Shown here: positions 1 to 7,312 of the stretch, in pieces
Layout of the letters: each line of letters starts with the position of its first letter
Position numbering within the stretch: position 1 is the stretch's first letter
Assembly: GCA_030428405.1 (NCBI GenBank)
Contig: JAUIEH010000074.1
Span: 1-9,477 of the forward strand
DNA: 9,477 nt
From: Alphaproteobacteria bacterium
GTDB lineage: Bacteria; Pseudomonadota; Alphaproteobacteria; Caulobacterales; Maricaulaceae
Reading direction: 5' to 3'
Program-made: the position numbers and the translations under genes
Notes under the pieces: model-generated
The model's database searches: none
The model's input: the letters and a program-made list of their open reading frames with translations, nothing else
What the model was told of the DNA's origin: nothing

Positions 1-1509
1 AGCGCGCTGGGCCTTGTCGGCGCCGACGCCGCCATGCTGCGCGCGGATTTCGCGGACGCGCTGGCGGAAAATGGCGAACACGACCGCGCCGTCGCCATCC
101 TTACAACGCTCGCCGATCAGCCCGACGGAGATGGTCCGGCGGCGGAATATGCCCGGCTGCCCGCGCTGATCCAGTTGGCGGCGCTGGAAGCCGAGCGCGA
201 AAATTTTGACGAGGCGCGCCGCTATATCGATCGCGCAGTCGCGGCGGCTGAAGCCGCCTCAGACCCTGACATGCGCGCGGCGGTGCGTTGGCCATTGCAG
301 GTGCGCCTTGAGATCGAAAACGCGCGCCTCGCCAACGCCGCTCCCGAACAGGCCGAGGACATCCTTGCGGGCATCGCGACGACCCAGTCAGACATCGAGG
401 CGATCGACGACGGCTTGTTGTCGCGTCGCCAGCGACTTGGCCTTTTGACGGGCGATGTCGCGAGCGCTGCGTTCGACAACGAAGCGCGCTTCGCCGATAT
501 CGGCGTGTTCTTCGCAACCCCTCGCGCGCGCGCGGCGCATGGTTCGCCCACCGGCGGGTTTTCGTTCGACCAAGGAACACCCAGCTTCGGCCGCGCGCTG
601 GTGAGCGCGCCCTATGCGCCGGCGCTCCACGCAATCACGCCGCGCATGCGCGTCAGCGCCAGTGTGCGAGAAGGCGGACTCGACGAGGCCATGCTCGATG
701 ACGTCATCGTGCTCAACAGCGAGGATGCGTTCGCAGACCAGCTCCGACGCACGACGACGGCGCAGGAGGCGCGCGAGTTGTTGGTATACGCGGCGCCGCC
801 CTTCATGAGCTTCGATGCGGCCGTCGAAACGGCCGCGGAGCTGGCGCTTGCGCTGGAGATCGAAGGCGCGGCCGCTGCGTATGCGCCGACATTGCTCCCA
901 GACGGCGCCGATATCGTTGACTTCATCGAGACCGCCAGCGCGCAGGCTGAGGCGCGCCAAGTCTATGTCATCGCTCACGCTGAAGCCGGCGCAGCTATTC
1001 TGTCCTCTGACATAGCCGCCGCCGACCCGGCTCCGATGCGTCTTGCGATTCTCGCCGCCCCGGATGACGCAGACGCGCTGAGCCGAATTGCGCCGCCTGA
1101 CTGGCTCGTACAAGTCGTGATCTACGCCGACGGCGATGCATCTTGGCCGGCTGACGCCCCAAGCGCCGCTGAGCGCGCCGTCGACATCGTCGCACTGACC
1201 TTGGATGACGCGCCGCTGCTTGACGCCGCGCTCAACGATTTGCGCGCCTTGTTCTGGTTCGCCGCCTCGCCCGAGGCGCGGTGCCTGTCGGTCCGGGAAG
1301 ACATCGCGCATGTCTGGCGTACAGCCTCCGGCGCGGAAGCCGGCTGCTCGCCGGGACGCTTGCAACTTGCGGCCACGACCGTTCGCCGGCTGGGCGCTGA
1401 ACGCGCGCGCGCGCAAATCGACGAACAGATCGTCGCCGGCGAAAACGCCGAGGCATGGCTGGCCGTGCGCGACATCGCAGATGCGCTCGCGCCGCCGGAC
1501 GCGGAATAG
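1..1509 (+). CDS. TPR protein with degenerate DUF900-like alpha/beta-hydrolase domain (5' end missing)
   Basis: The frame is open from base 1, so the true start lies upstream and the ATG at 34 is probably internal. Numbering from that ATG, residues 1-130 are alanine-rich helical pairs typical of TPR repeats (for example FDEARRYIDRAVAAAE at 58-73). From about residue 157 the sequence follows the DUF900/COG4782 alpha/beta-hydrolase pattern: GVFFATPR opening, SFGRALVS, a strand-plus-helix LLVYAAPPFMSFDAAVETAA, then VYVIAHAEAGAAIL at the nucleophile elbow and LAILAAPDDADAL after it. In the family the elbow reads roughly H-S-M-G; here it is H-A-E-A-G (313-319), so the nucleophile serine appears to be absent. 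No histidine occupies the usual GHSYF-like position near residues 380-395. I infer a non-catalytic scaffold or binding protein. No signal peptide can be judged because the N-terminus is missing. The gene ends 24 bp from the convergent regulator. The fold assignment is from memory of the family pattern. Confidence 0.72.
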   Translation, partial: SALGLVGADAAMLRADFADALAENGEHDRAVAILTTLADQPDGDGPAAEYARLPALIQLAALEAERENFDEARRYIDRAVAAAEAASDPDMRAAVRWPLQVRLEIENARLANAAPEQAEDILAGIATTQSDIEAIDDGLLSRRQRLGLLTGDVASAAFDNEARFADIGVFFATPRARAAHGSPTGGFSFDQGTPSFGRALVSAPYAPALHAITPRMRVSASVREGGLDEAMLDDVIVLNSEDAFADQLRRTTTAQEARELLVYAAPPFMSFDAAVETAAELALALEIEGAAAAYAPTLLPDGADIVDFIETASAQAEARQVYVIAHAEAGAAILSSDIAAADPAPMRLAILAAPDDADALSRIAPPDWLVQVVIYADGDASWPADAPSAAERAVDIVALTLDDAPLLDAALNDLRALFWFAASPEARCLSVREDIAHVWRTASGAEAGCSPGRLQLAATTVRRLGAERARAQIDEQIVAGENAEAWLAVRDIADALAPPDAE

Positions 1510-1533
1510 ACCAGAGAGCGAACTTCGCGGTCG

Positions 1534-4176
1534 CTAGTCGCCTTGCGCAGCAGCCACGACGCGCACTCTTTGTTCCGCAATCAGAGCGTTGAAGTTCTCG
1601 GTCAGCGCCTGCGCCGCTTCCAGGTCACGCCAGGGCGTGAGCGCGGGCTCGATTTCCGGCGGTTCGCGTCGCCCCTCATCGAACGCACGCGCAAACGCAA
1701 TCGCCGCGCCCTCGCCTTCGCCGGAGCCCGCCGCGTAATGGGCCGCGGCGAGCGCGACGTCGCGCTCTGAAACCAGGCCCTCGCCTCGCAACTCAAGAAG
1801 GTGATCGAGCAATCCGTTGAGGACCTGTAGCTCGGCCGTCGAGGCCTGACCGGTCTCGCGCGCGGCCACGGCCAGCAGCGCGGCCGGCAGACCTGGCGCT
1901 TCAGGATGCAGCCTCAAGAGGTCTTGAGGCGAAGCCGTGATGTCGTCCGAAATCGGTGCAAGGACACGCCGGACGCCCTCCCAGTCCTCAGCGCACGCCG
2001 CAAATGACGACGCCAGAATTCGGATTCGTGCGCCCGAGCGCATGAATATCTGGCCATCCGCCCATTCAAACGCGTCCGCGCAGCGCCCAAGCCGATAGTC
2101 CGCCATGGCTTGTATTTGCTGAACATCGGCAAGCCCGCTCCAGGCCTCTCCAGCTGATGCGGTCATGCCCAGACGCCAATAGATCCAGCCGAGCCGCTCG
2201 GCTTCAAGTTCAGCGAGTTCCGTAGACTGCTCATCGAGCGAAGCGAGCGCTGCATGCGCCTCGACCAGATCGCCCGCGGCCAAGGCGAGCGAGGCGCGCG
2301 CGCGGATATTTATGGGATCATCGGGCCGCGCGCGCTGATAGCGCTGTGCGGCTTCGCGCGCAGCGTCTGGATCGGCGGCTGCAAAGGCTTCGACATAGGC
2401 GCTCATCACCACCGGCGAGAGCGGGTCCAGTTCTATTGCGCGCGCAAGCGCGCGGCGCGCGCCGATGATGTCGCCCGCGCCGTCGCGCGCCAGAGCAAGC
2501 CAGGTCCAATATTCGCCCCGCCCCGGCAAAAGCTCGGTGGCGCGCGCAAGGCGGGTCTCCGCTGCATCCCAGCGACGCTCCAGCAGCGCCGCCAGACCGT
2601 CGGCGGCGGCGGCTTCCGGCAGGTCCGGCGCAAGCTCCAGAGCGCGCTCGACATGCGGGCGTGCGAGTTCGGCGGCCTGGGCGACTGGCGTTGCGCCGTA
2701 TTGACTGTCCGCACCAAGAAGATGAGCCAGCGCGAGCGAAGCGCGAATATCGGCGAGATCAGGGAAACGCTCGACCAGCGCGCTGAGCGTGCGCAGCGCC
2801 TGGGCGATCGCGTCGGCGTCGCGTTGAGCGAGCTGCGCGCGCGCATCAATGAACAGGTCGAGCGCTGGCCGGCCGGCGATCTCCACCTCCGACAGCGCCT
2901 CGACGCGTTCCGGCGCGCCGACGCGGCGGTCGAAGCCCAGCCCTTCCAGCACGGCGTTGGCGAGCGCTTCCTGCGCTTCAAGCTCATTGCGCGAAGACGC
3001 CGAGACCGCCGTCGAGGCGACGATGCGATCACTGCGCGCATCCACAAGCGTTGCAACAATGCGCGCCTGATCGCCGCTGCGCCGCACCGAGCCTGTGACG
3101 AGATGGGCGACGCCAAGAATGGAAGCGATTTCGCGGCTGTCGCGGTTCAGGAACTCCTCGCGCAGCGAACTCGTGCTTGAATTGACCCGCAATCCGTTGA
3201 CTGACCAAAGCAGGTTGACGGTTTCGAATGCGATGCTGCGGCAAAAATCCGCCGAGGCTTCATCGGGCGCGCAGTCAAACGGCAAGACGGCGACCGAGTT
3301 GGACGGAATGTCCCGGAAACTCACAATGTCGGTCTCCGCCACGCCCGCCGCGCCTCCGTCCCCGCCAACGTCGCCCGACAATGTCGCCAGCCGCAGGACG
3401 GCGAGCGCGACGCCCACTGCAACCGCTGCGATGATCGCCACATCCATGCGCCGCTGCGCGGGCGTGTCCGCGCGCGCAGCGCCCTCCCCGCGCAGATGCG
3501 GCGCCATGTCGAGATACCAGGAGCCTAGGAGAAACAACGGAAACATGCTCAGAACGGCGATGAGAATGAGGCGCTGGGCGCCCTCATTGATGCCGAACGG
3601 GCCGGATGCGGCCTCGAGCAACGAAAATATTGCGACCGAAAAGGCGGCATAGATCAAAGCCGCGCGCACGACCCGGCGCCGGCGCAGGCTTTGCGCGTTG
3701 CTGAAAAACTGCGCGATGAAGTTTCCCGGCGTGCGCGCCTCGCCTGAATCGGCTTGCGCGCCGGTCGTCGGTTCACTCGATGCAACAAGCTGAGCCGAGG
3801 CTGGCGTCGATGTGGGCGCAGGATCACCCGCCGACGCCGCGCCAGCCGGCAGGTCCGATATGGTCGCTGAAAACAGATAGCCGCGCTTGGGCACGGTCTC
3901 GACCATGGCCGGATCTGCGCCGATCTGCTTGAGCGCCTGGCGCAGGCGCGAGACCGCGCGGGTGAGGCTCTCGTCGCCGCCAAACTCGACGCCCCACAGC
4001 GCATCGATCAGGTCGTTGCGCGTCTGCACTTCGCCAGCGTGTAGAGACAAATAGCGCAGCACATCCATGACGCGCGGCTCGAGCTTCGTTTCCACGCCGG
4101 CGCGCACGATGACGTTGCGCGTCGGATGGACCTCGACGTCGTTCGCCAGAAAGGGAGATGTCGGAAGTTCGGTCAC
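1534..4176 (-). CDS. Membrane-anchored winged-helix transcriptional regulator with FlgO/TolB-N-like and TPR domains
   Basis: 880 residues. Residues 10-105 form an OmpR/PhoB/CadC-type winged helix (Trans_reg_C): LEPRVMDVLRYLSLHAGEV, DLIDALWG, the recognition region ESLTRAVSRLRQAL, and the wing ETVPKRGYLFSA. A Pro/Ala/Ser/Thr-rich linker (106-150) leads to three hydrophobic segments at about 169-187, 199-221 and 245-264. The first two match the paired helices often seen in TPR regulators and class III cyclase-like proteins. Residues 294-415 (SVAVLPFD ... LVTGSVRRSGDQARIVATLVDA) look like the FlgO/TolB-N-like module. Residues 430-850 are TPR-like helices (for example ARPHVERALELAPDLPEA and ARRALARAIELDPLSPVV). 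Three membrane passes put the DNA-binding domain in the cytoplasm and the TPR part in the periplasm, as in CadC/ToxR-type one-component sensors. There is no receiver domain. The start is GTG at 4176, supported by a good Shine-Dalgarno. Ligand and targets are unknown; the divergent deacetylase gene or itself are natural candidates. Confidence 0.88.
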   Translation of the reverse strand: MTELPTSPFLANDVEVHPTRNVIVRAGVETKLEPRVMDVLRYLSLHAGEVQTRNDLIDALWGVEFGGDESLTRAVSRLRQALKQIGADPAMVETVPKRGYLFSATISDLPAGAASAGDPAPTSTPASAQLVASSEPTTGAQADSGEARTPGNFIAQFFSNAQSLRRRRVVRAALIYAAFSVAIFSLLEAASGPFGINEGAQRLILIAVLSMFPLFLLGSWYLDMAPHLRGEGAARADTPAQRRMDVAIIAAVAVGVALAVLRLATLSGDVGGDGGAAGVAETDIVSFRDIPSNSVAVLPFDCAPDEASADFCRSIAFETVNLLWSVNGLRVNSSTSSLREEFLNRDSREIASILGVAHLVTGSVRRSGDQARIVATLVDARSDRIVASTAVSASSRNELEAQEALANAVLEGLGFDRRVGAPERVEALSEVEIAGRPALDLFIDARAQLAQRDADAIAQALRTLSALVERFPDLADIRASLALAHLLGADSQYGATPVAQAAELARPHVERALELAPDLPEAAAADGLAALLERRWDAAETRLARATELLPGRGEYWTWLALARDGAGDIIGARRALARAIELDPLSPVVMSAYVEAFAAADPDAAREAAQRYQRARPDDPINIRARASLALAAGDLVEAHAALASLDEQSTELAELEAERLGWIYWRLGMTASAGEAWSGLADVQQIQAMADYRLGRCADAFEWADGQIFMRSGARIRILASSFAACAEDWEGVRRVLAPISDDITASPQDLLRLHPEAPGLPAALLAVAARETGQASTAELQVLNGLLDHLLELRGEGLVSERDVALAAAHYAAGSGEGEGAAIAFARAFDEGRREPPEIEPALTPWRDLEAAQALTENFNALIAEQRVRVVAAAQGD

Positions 4177-4184
4177 GCAACGAA

Positions 4185-4190
4185 CACCTC
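4185..4190 (-). promoter_or_regulatory. Shine-Dalgarno GAGGTG for the winged-helix regulator
   Basis: On the minus strand GAGGTG lies 8 nt before the GTG at 4176. It is a strong match to the anti-16S sequence and supports choosing the GTG start. It directly abuts the inverted repeat at 4190-4208. Confidence 0.7.
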
Positions 4191-4208
4191 AGCGATTCCA
4201 GATCGCTG
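4190..4208. repeat. 7-bp perfect inverted repeat at the regulator's ribosome binding site
   Basis: CAGCGAT and ATCGCTG flank a 5-nt centre (TCCAG). The dyad sits in the divergent gap between the regulator and the deacetylase and shares base 4190 with the regulator's Shine-Dalgarno. An 8-bp palindrome, CTGGCCAG (4206-4213), overlaps its far end. It could be an operator for autoregulation or an RNA hairpin affecting translation. Arms of 7 bp also occur by chance in a window of this size, so only the position makes it noteworthy. Confidence 0.35.
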
Positions 4209-4260
4209 GCCAGCCTAACACGTCGCGCCAGGGACATCGCCCGCTACCGCGACACTGCGC

Positions 4261-4288
4261 TTGGCGAAGGCGGCGCGCGCGCTATTTT
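4261..4288 (+). promoter_or_regulatory. Possible sigma70-type promoter for the deacetylase gene
   Basis: TTGGCG (4261-4266), a 16-bp spacer and TATTTT (4283-4288) resemble a housekeeping -35/-10 pair with four of six consensus bases in each. It lies about 42 bp before the GTG at 4330 in the divergent gap, and TATTTT stands out in an otherwise GC-rich stretch. No convincing promoter for the minus-strand regulator was found in the same gap. Pattern match only. Confidence 0.35.
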
Positions 4289-4329
4289 CGGGTTCGGGAT
4301 CGTCGGCGTAGAGGCAATCGAGGCGCAGC

Positions 4330-5229
4330 GTGCGATTTTTCCACTCCGAAAGCTCCGAGCTTGCTCTGCCGGACGGGCATCGCTTCCCAGCAAGCAAATA
4401 CAAGCTGTTGCGCGCGCAATTGCTGGCGGACGGATTGCTGCGCGCCGATCAGCTAACGGAAGCGACGCCCGCCAGATTGAGCGACATCGAACGCGCGCAT
4501 GAAGCCGGCTATGTGGCGCGCGTCGAGACCGACATGCTCAGCGACGCCGAACACCGCCGGATCGGCTTTCCGCGGGGGACCGGCATGGCCCATCGTGCGC
4601 GCGTGACCGTCGGCGGCGCGCTCATGGCCGCACAAGCAGCGCTGGAAACGGGCCTCTCGGGCCATCTTGCCGGCGGCACACACCATGCGCATTACGATTT
4701 CGGCTCCGGCTATTGCGTGTTCAATGATTTCGCCGTCGTCGCTTTGACCGCGCTCCACGACTGGGGGCTCGACCGCGTCGCGATCATCGATCTCGACGTG
4801 CATCAGGGCGACGGCAACGCCGCCATTCTCGGCACGGATGAACGGGTCTTCGTGTTCAGCATGCACGGCGAGAAGAACTTCCCGTTTCGCAAGGCCGCTT
4901 CAGATCTTGATGTCGCTCTGCCTGACGGCGCCGGCGACGTTGCGTATCTGTCGGCGCTGGCGGCGCATCTTGACGCCGTCTGGGCGTTCCGGCCGAACCT
5001 TGTGCTCTATCAGGCCGGCGTTGATCCACTGGCCGAGGACCGGCTTGGCCGGCTCAGCCTCTCGCTCGCCGGCTTACGGGCGCGCGATCGAATGGTGCTT
5101 TCGGCGTGCGCCCGGCGCGGATTGCCGGTGAGCATGGCCATTGGCGGCGGCTATGCCGATCCGATCGCACTCAGCGTCGCGGCGTATGCGGGAACTTATG
5201 CTGAGGCGAAGACGATCTACGGATTTTAA
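4330..5229 (+). CDS. Class IV (HDAC11-like) histone deacetylase superfamily enzyme
   Basis: 299 residues, a full-length zinc-dependent deacylase of the arginase/deacetylase fold, expected in the cytoplasm. Key features: N-terminal GHRFPASKYKLL (16-27), typical of bacterial class IV members; GTGMAHRARVTVGG (83-96); the active-site histidine pair GGTHHAH (H118, H119); DLDVHQGDG supplying zinc ligands D156 and H158; FSMHGEKNFPF (176-186); third zinc ligand D232 in AGVDPLAEDRLG; and the catalytic tyrosine Y275 in IGGGYADP. All catalytic positions are present, so it should be active. It hydrolyses N-acyl groups from lysine or small amines; the physiological substrate of bacterial class IV enzymes is poorly known. 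The start is GTG at 4330: an in-frame TAG at 4309-4311 rules out earlier starts, and GAGG (4320-4323) lies 6 nt upstream. It is transcribed divergently from the regulator and precedes the NAGGN cassette on the same strand by 300 bp. An acetylpolyamine amidohydrolase role is an alternative. Confidence 0.92.
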   Translation: MRFFHSESSELALPDGHRFPASKYKLLRAQLLADGLLRADQLTEATPARLSDIERAHEAGYVARVETDMLSDAEHRRIGFPRGTGMAHRARVTVGGALMAAQAALETGLSGHLAGGTHHAHYDFGSGYCVFNDFAVVALTALHDWGLDRVAIIDLDVHQGDGNAAILGTDERVFVFSMHGEKNFPFRKAASDLDVALPDGAGDVAYLSALAAHLDAVWAFRPNLVLYQAGVDPLAEDRLGRLSLSLAGLRARDRMVLSACARRGLPVSMAIGGGYADPIALSVAAYAGTYAEAKTIYGF

Positions 5230-5243
5230 GCGCTGCAAGCGCT
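5229..5243 (+). terminator. Small hairpin after the deacetylase stop codon (weak terminator candidate)
   Basis: AGCGCT, GCA, AGCGCT can fold into a 6-bp GC-rich stem with a 3-nt loop beginning at the last base of the stop codon. No run of T follows, so it is not a canonical intrinsic terminator. It could attenuate read-through into the asnO leader or be coincidental. Confidence 0.2.
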
Positions 5244-5357
5244 CAGCCCACTTATCCGTAAACCAATGAATGACCATCACGTCGCCACGCGCTCCGCTCT
5301 GGACACGAAAACTCTCACGGCGTGCACGCGCGATTGGGCAAAAATCGCCTGCAAAAT

Positions 5358-5386
5358 TTGAACTTTCGCGTTCAGCGCGCTATCTC
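5358..5386 (+). promoter_or_regulatory. Possible promoter for the asnO-ngg-peptidase operon
   Basis: TTGAAC (5358-5363), a 17-bp spacer and TATCTC (5381-5386) form a plausible sigma70-type pair in the most AT-rich part of the gap. The -10 element is weak. A second TATCTCGT copy at 5409-5416 partly overlaps the expected start region. No GGAAC/GTT pair typical of the alphaproteobacterial general-stress sigma factor was seen in the gap. Confidence 0.35.
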
Positions 5387-5514
5387 GTGCGCGTAACGGG
5401 AGACTTCTTATCTCGTCAAACGCGCGGCGCTGCGCCTGTCGAAGATGGAATGCGAATTCTCGCCGTTTATTGAGCAAAGCTGCACCTGAGACAGCGCGAA
5501 ACACCCCCTTATAC

Positions 5515-5518
5515 GGAG
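5515..5518 (+). promoter_or_regulatory. Shine-Dalgarno GGAG for asnO
   Basis: GGAG lies 11 nt before ATG 5530. Together with the need for a cysteine directly after the initiator methionine, it fixes the start at 5530 rather than at the in-frame TTG at 5470. Confidence 0.5.
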
Positions 5519-5529
5519 CAACTGGCTAT

Positions 5530-7305
5530 ATGTGCGGAATCGCGGGCGAAATCCGATTTGACGGCGAACTCGCCGACGCCGCCGCCGTCGCCCGGATGAC
5601 CCAGGCGCTGGCGCCGCGCGGGCCCGACGGCGCAGGCGTGGTCGCGCGCGGCCAGATCGCATTCGGACATCGCCGGCTCAAGATCATCGATCTGAGCGAA
5701 AAAGCCGCCCAGCCCATGGTCGACCCGGCCCTCGGCCTAACCATCGTCTTCAACGGTTGCATCTATAATTACAAGGAGCTGCGCACGGAGCTCGAAGCCA
5801 AGGGCTATGCGTTTTTCTCCGACGGCGACACGGAAGTCGTGCTCAAGGCCTATCACGCCTGGGGCGAGGCTTGCGTCGAGCGCTTTCACGGCATGTTCGC
5901 GTTTGCGATCGCAGAGCGCGAGACCGGCGAAGTCATGCTCGCGCGCGACCGGTTCGGCATCAAGCCGCTCTATTATTCGCAAACGGATGGCATGTTGCGG
6001 TTCGCTTCAACCCTGCCGGCTCTGCTGAAGGCGGGCGGCGTCGATCAGACAATCGATGTCGAAGCGCTGCATTGTTACATGTCGTTTCACGCCGTCGTGC
6101 CGCCGCCACGCACCATGCTTAAAGGCGTGCGCAAGCTGGCGCCGGCGACAACGCGAAAAATATCCGCTAACGGCGCAATTCGTGACCGGCAATATTGGAC
6201 GCCGCTTTATGAGCGTCGCGCCGAAGACGCGGGGCTCTCGCGCGAGGACTGGCGCGACCGCGTTCACGACGCGCTTCGCCTGGCGGTGCGCCGGCGCATG
6301 GTCGCAGATGTCTCCGTCGGGGTGCTGCTCTCAGGCGGCGTTGATTCAAGCATGATCGTCGGGCTCCTCGCCGAAGAGGGCCAGACCGACCTCATGACGT
6401 TCTCGATCGGTTTCGAAGAGGCTAAGGGCGAGAAAGGCGACGAGTTCGTTTATTCCGACCTCATCGCGGAAACATTCGCGACCAAGCACAACAAGATTTT
6501 CGTTCCGTCCTCGGACCTGATGGATGCCCTGCCCGCCACAATCGCAGCCATGTCCGAGCCGATGGTCTCCTACGACAATATTGGCTTTTTTCTGCTCAGC
6601 CGCGAAGTCGCCAAACACATCAAGGTCGTACAATCCGGTCAGGGAGCTGATGAAGTGTTTGGCGGTTATCACTGGTATCCGCCGCTTGAAAAAACAAATG
6701 ACGTCGTCACTGACTACGCCAAGGTGTTTTTCGACCGCTCGCACGAAAAGCTCAGCACACATCTGCAGGATCAATGGCTCGCGGACACCGATGTCGCTCG
6801 CAATGTCGTGACGGAGCATTTGTTGCGCGACGGCGCGGCCGGCCCCGTCGATCGCGCGCTGCGCCTTGATTCCCACGTCATGCTCGTCGACGACCCGGTC
6901 AAGCGCGTCGACAACATGACCATGGCCTGGGGCCTGGAAGCGCGCGTGCCGTTTCTCGACCATGAACTTGTCGAACTCGCCGCGACCATTCCGCCCGAGT
7001 TCAAACTGGCCGAGGGCGGCAAGGGCGTGCTGAAGGACGCCGCCCGCCTCGTTGTGCCAAGCGAAGTCATTGACCGGAAGAAGGGCTATTTCCCGGTTCC
7101 CCAGCTGAAATATCTCGACGGGCCCTATCTCGACATGGTGCGCGATGCGCTGTCTTCGCAAGCGGCGCGCGAGCGCGGCTTGTTCCGGCAGACTTATCTC
7201 GACCAGCTCTTTGAAAATCCGTCCGAACACATCACGCCTTTGCGCGGCTCCGAACTCTGGCAGGTCGCGCTGCTCGAACTCTGGCTTCAGTCAAACGGGA
7301 TCTAG
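5530..7305 (+). CDS. asnO: N-acetylglutaminylglutamine amidotransferase (asparagine synthase family)
   Basis: 591 residues. It performs the last step of NAGGN synthesis: amidating the C-terminal carboxylate of N-acetylglutaminylglutamine using ATP and ammonia from glutamine. The N-terminal glutaminase (class II amidotransferase, about 2-210) starts MCGIAGEI with nucleophile Cys2 and has RGPDG (30-34), FGHRRL (45-50), FNGCIYNYKELR (74-85) and FFSDGDTEVV (95-104). The synthase domain (about 235-590) has the PP-loop LSGGVDSS (267-274), SGQGADEVFGGY (368-379) and GLEARVPFLDHEL (468-480). The start at 5530 is chosen because Cys2 must become N-terminal; an upstream in-frame TTG would add 20 residues and bury it. 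Plain asparagine synthetase AsnB usually has NGEIYN where this has NGCIYN. The neighbours decide the specific call: ngg follows after 7 bp, then an M42 peptidase, the known three-gene cassette (TIGR03104/03103/03106). Expected to be osmotically induced by analogy with characterised species. Confidence 0.92.
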   Translation: MCGIAGEIRFDGELADAAAVARMTQALAPRGPDGAGVVARGQIAFGHRRLKIIDLSEKAAQPMVDPALGLTIVFNGCIYNYKELRTELEAKGYAFFSDGDTEVVLKAYHAWGEACVERFHGMFAFAIAERETGEVMLARDRFGIKPLYYSQTDGMLRFASTLPALLKAGGVDQTIDVEALHCYMSFHAVVPPPRTMLKGVRKLAPATTRKISANGAIRDRQYWTPLYERRAEDAGLSREDWRDRVHDALRLAVRRRMVADVSVGVLLSGGVDSSMIVGLLAEEGQTDLMTFSIGFEEAKGEKGDEFVYSDLIAETFATKHNKIFVPSSDLMDALPATIAAMSEPMVSYDNIGFFLLSREVAKHIKVVQSGQGADEVFGGYHWYPPLEKTNDVVTDYAKVFFDRSHEKLSTHLQDQWLADTDVARNVVTEHLLRDGAAGPVDRALRLDSHVMLVDDPVKRVDNMTMAWGLEARVPFLDHELVELAATIPPEFKLAEGGKGVLKDAARLVVPSEVIDRKKGYFPVPQLKYLDGPYLDMVRDALSSQAARERGLFRQTYLDQLFENPSEHITPLRGSELWQVALLELWLQSNGI

Positions 7306-7312
7306 ATCCGTC

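Larger units (their letters stand above)
5230..5529. other. 300-bp non-coding gap and leader upstream of the NAGGN cassette
   Basis: No convincing gene is present. The middle (about 5335-5420) is richer in A and T than its surroundings, which fits a promoter region. It holds a possible promoter (5358-5386), a 6-bp inverted repeat GCGATT/AATCGC (5330-5335 and 5343-5348) just upstream of it, and a direct repeat of TATCTCGT (5381-5388 and 5409-5416). If the promoter is right, the asnO transcript would have an untranslated leader of roughly 130-140 nt. No riboswitch class was recognised. Confidence 0.5.

Noticed and set aside
1402..1414. Alternating CG run (13 nt), possible Z-DNA or repeat
   Set aside because: CGCG words are common throughout this GC-rich DNA and this run encodes ordinary Arg/Ala codons.
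388..1416. 342-residue minus-strand open frame opposite the TPR/hydrolase-like gene
   Set aside because: Arg-rich with no domain pattern, whereas the plus-strand product shows family blocks.
1510..1533. Terminator between the convergent genes
   Set aside because: Only short arms (AGCGA/TCGCT, 1517-1535) and no T-run; not a credible intrinsic terminator.
2254..3180. 308-residue plus-strand open frame opposite the regulator
   Set aside because: It is antisense to well-recognised TPR and FlgO-like coding sequence; long opposite-strand frames are expected in GC-rich DNA and its product is low-complexity Arg-rich.
5270..5473. Possible 67-residue protein in the gap before asnO
   Set aside because: Arg/Ser-rich composition, no recognised motif, no clear ribosome binding site, and it crosses the candidate promoter.
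5470..5529. In-frame 20-residue extension of AsnO from TTG 5470
   Set aside because: It would place the catalytic cysteine at position 22. The family needs Cys directly after the initiator Met, and GGAG precedes ATG 5530.
6346..7230. 294-residue minus-strand open frame opposite asnO
   Set aside because: It is antisense to conserved synthase motifs and has no recognisable domain.
7298..7309. Perfect 12-bp palindrome GGATCTAGATCC spanning the asnO stop codon
   Set aside because: One or two such palindromes are expected by chance in a window this size, and the bases are partly fixed by coding and the stop codon.
7145..7312. In-frame extension of Ngg into the asnO gene
   Set aside because: The added 56 residues are Arg/Ser-rich and read from another frame of the conserved AsnO C-terminus; ATG 7313 gives the normal start.
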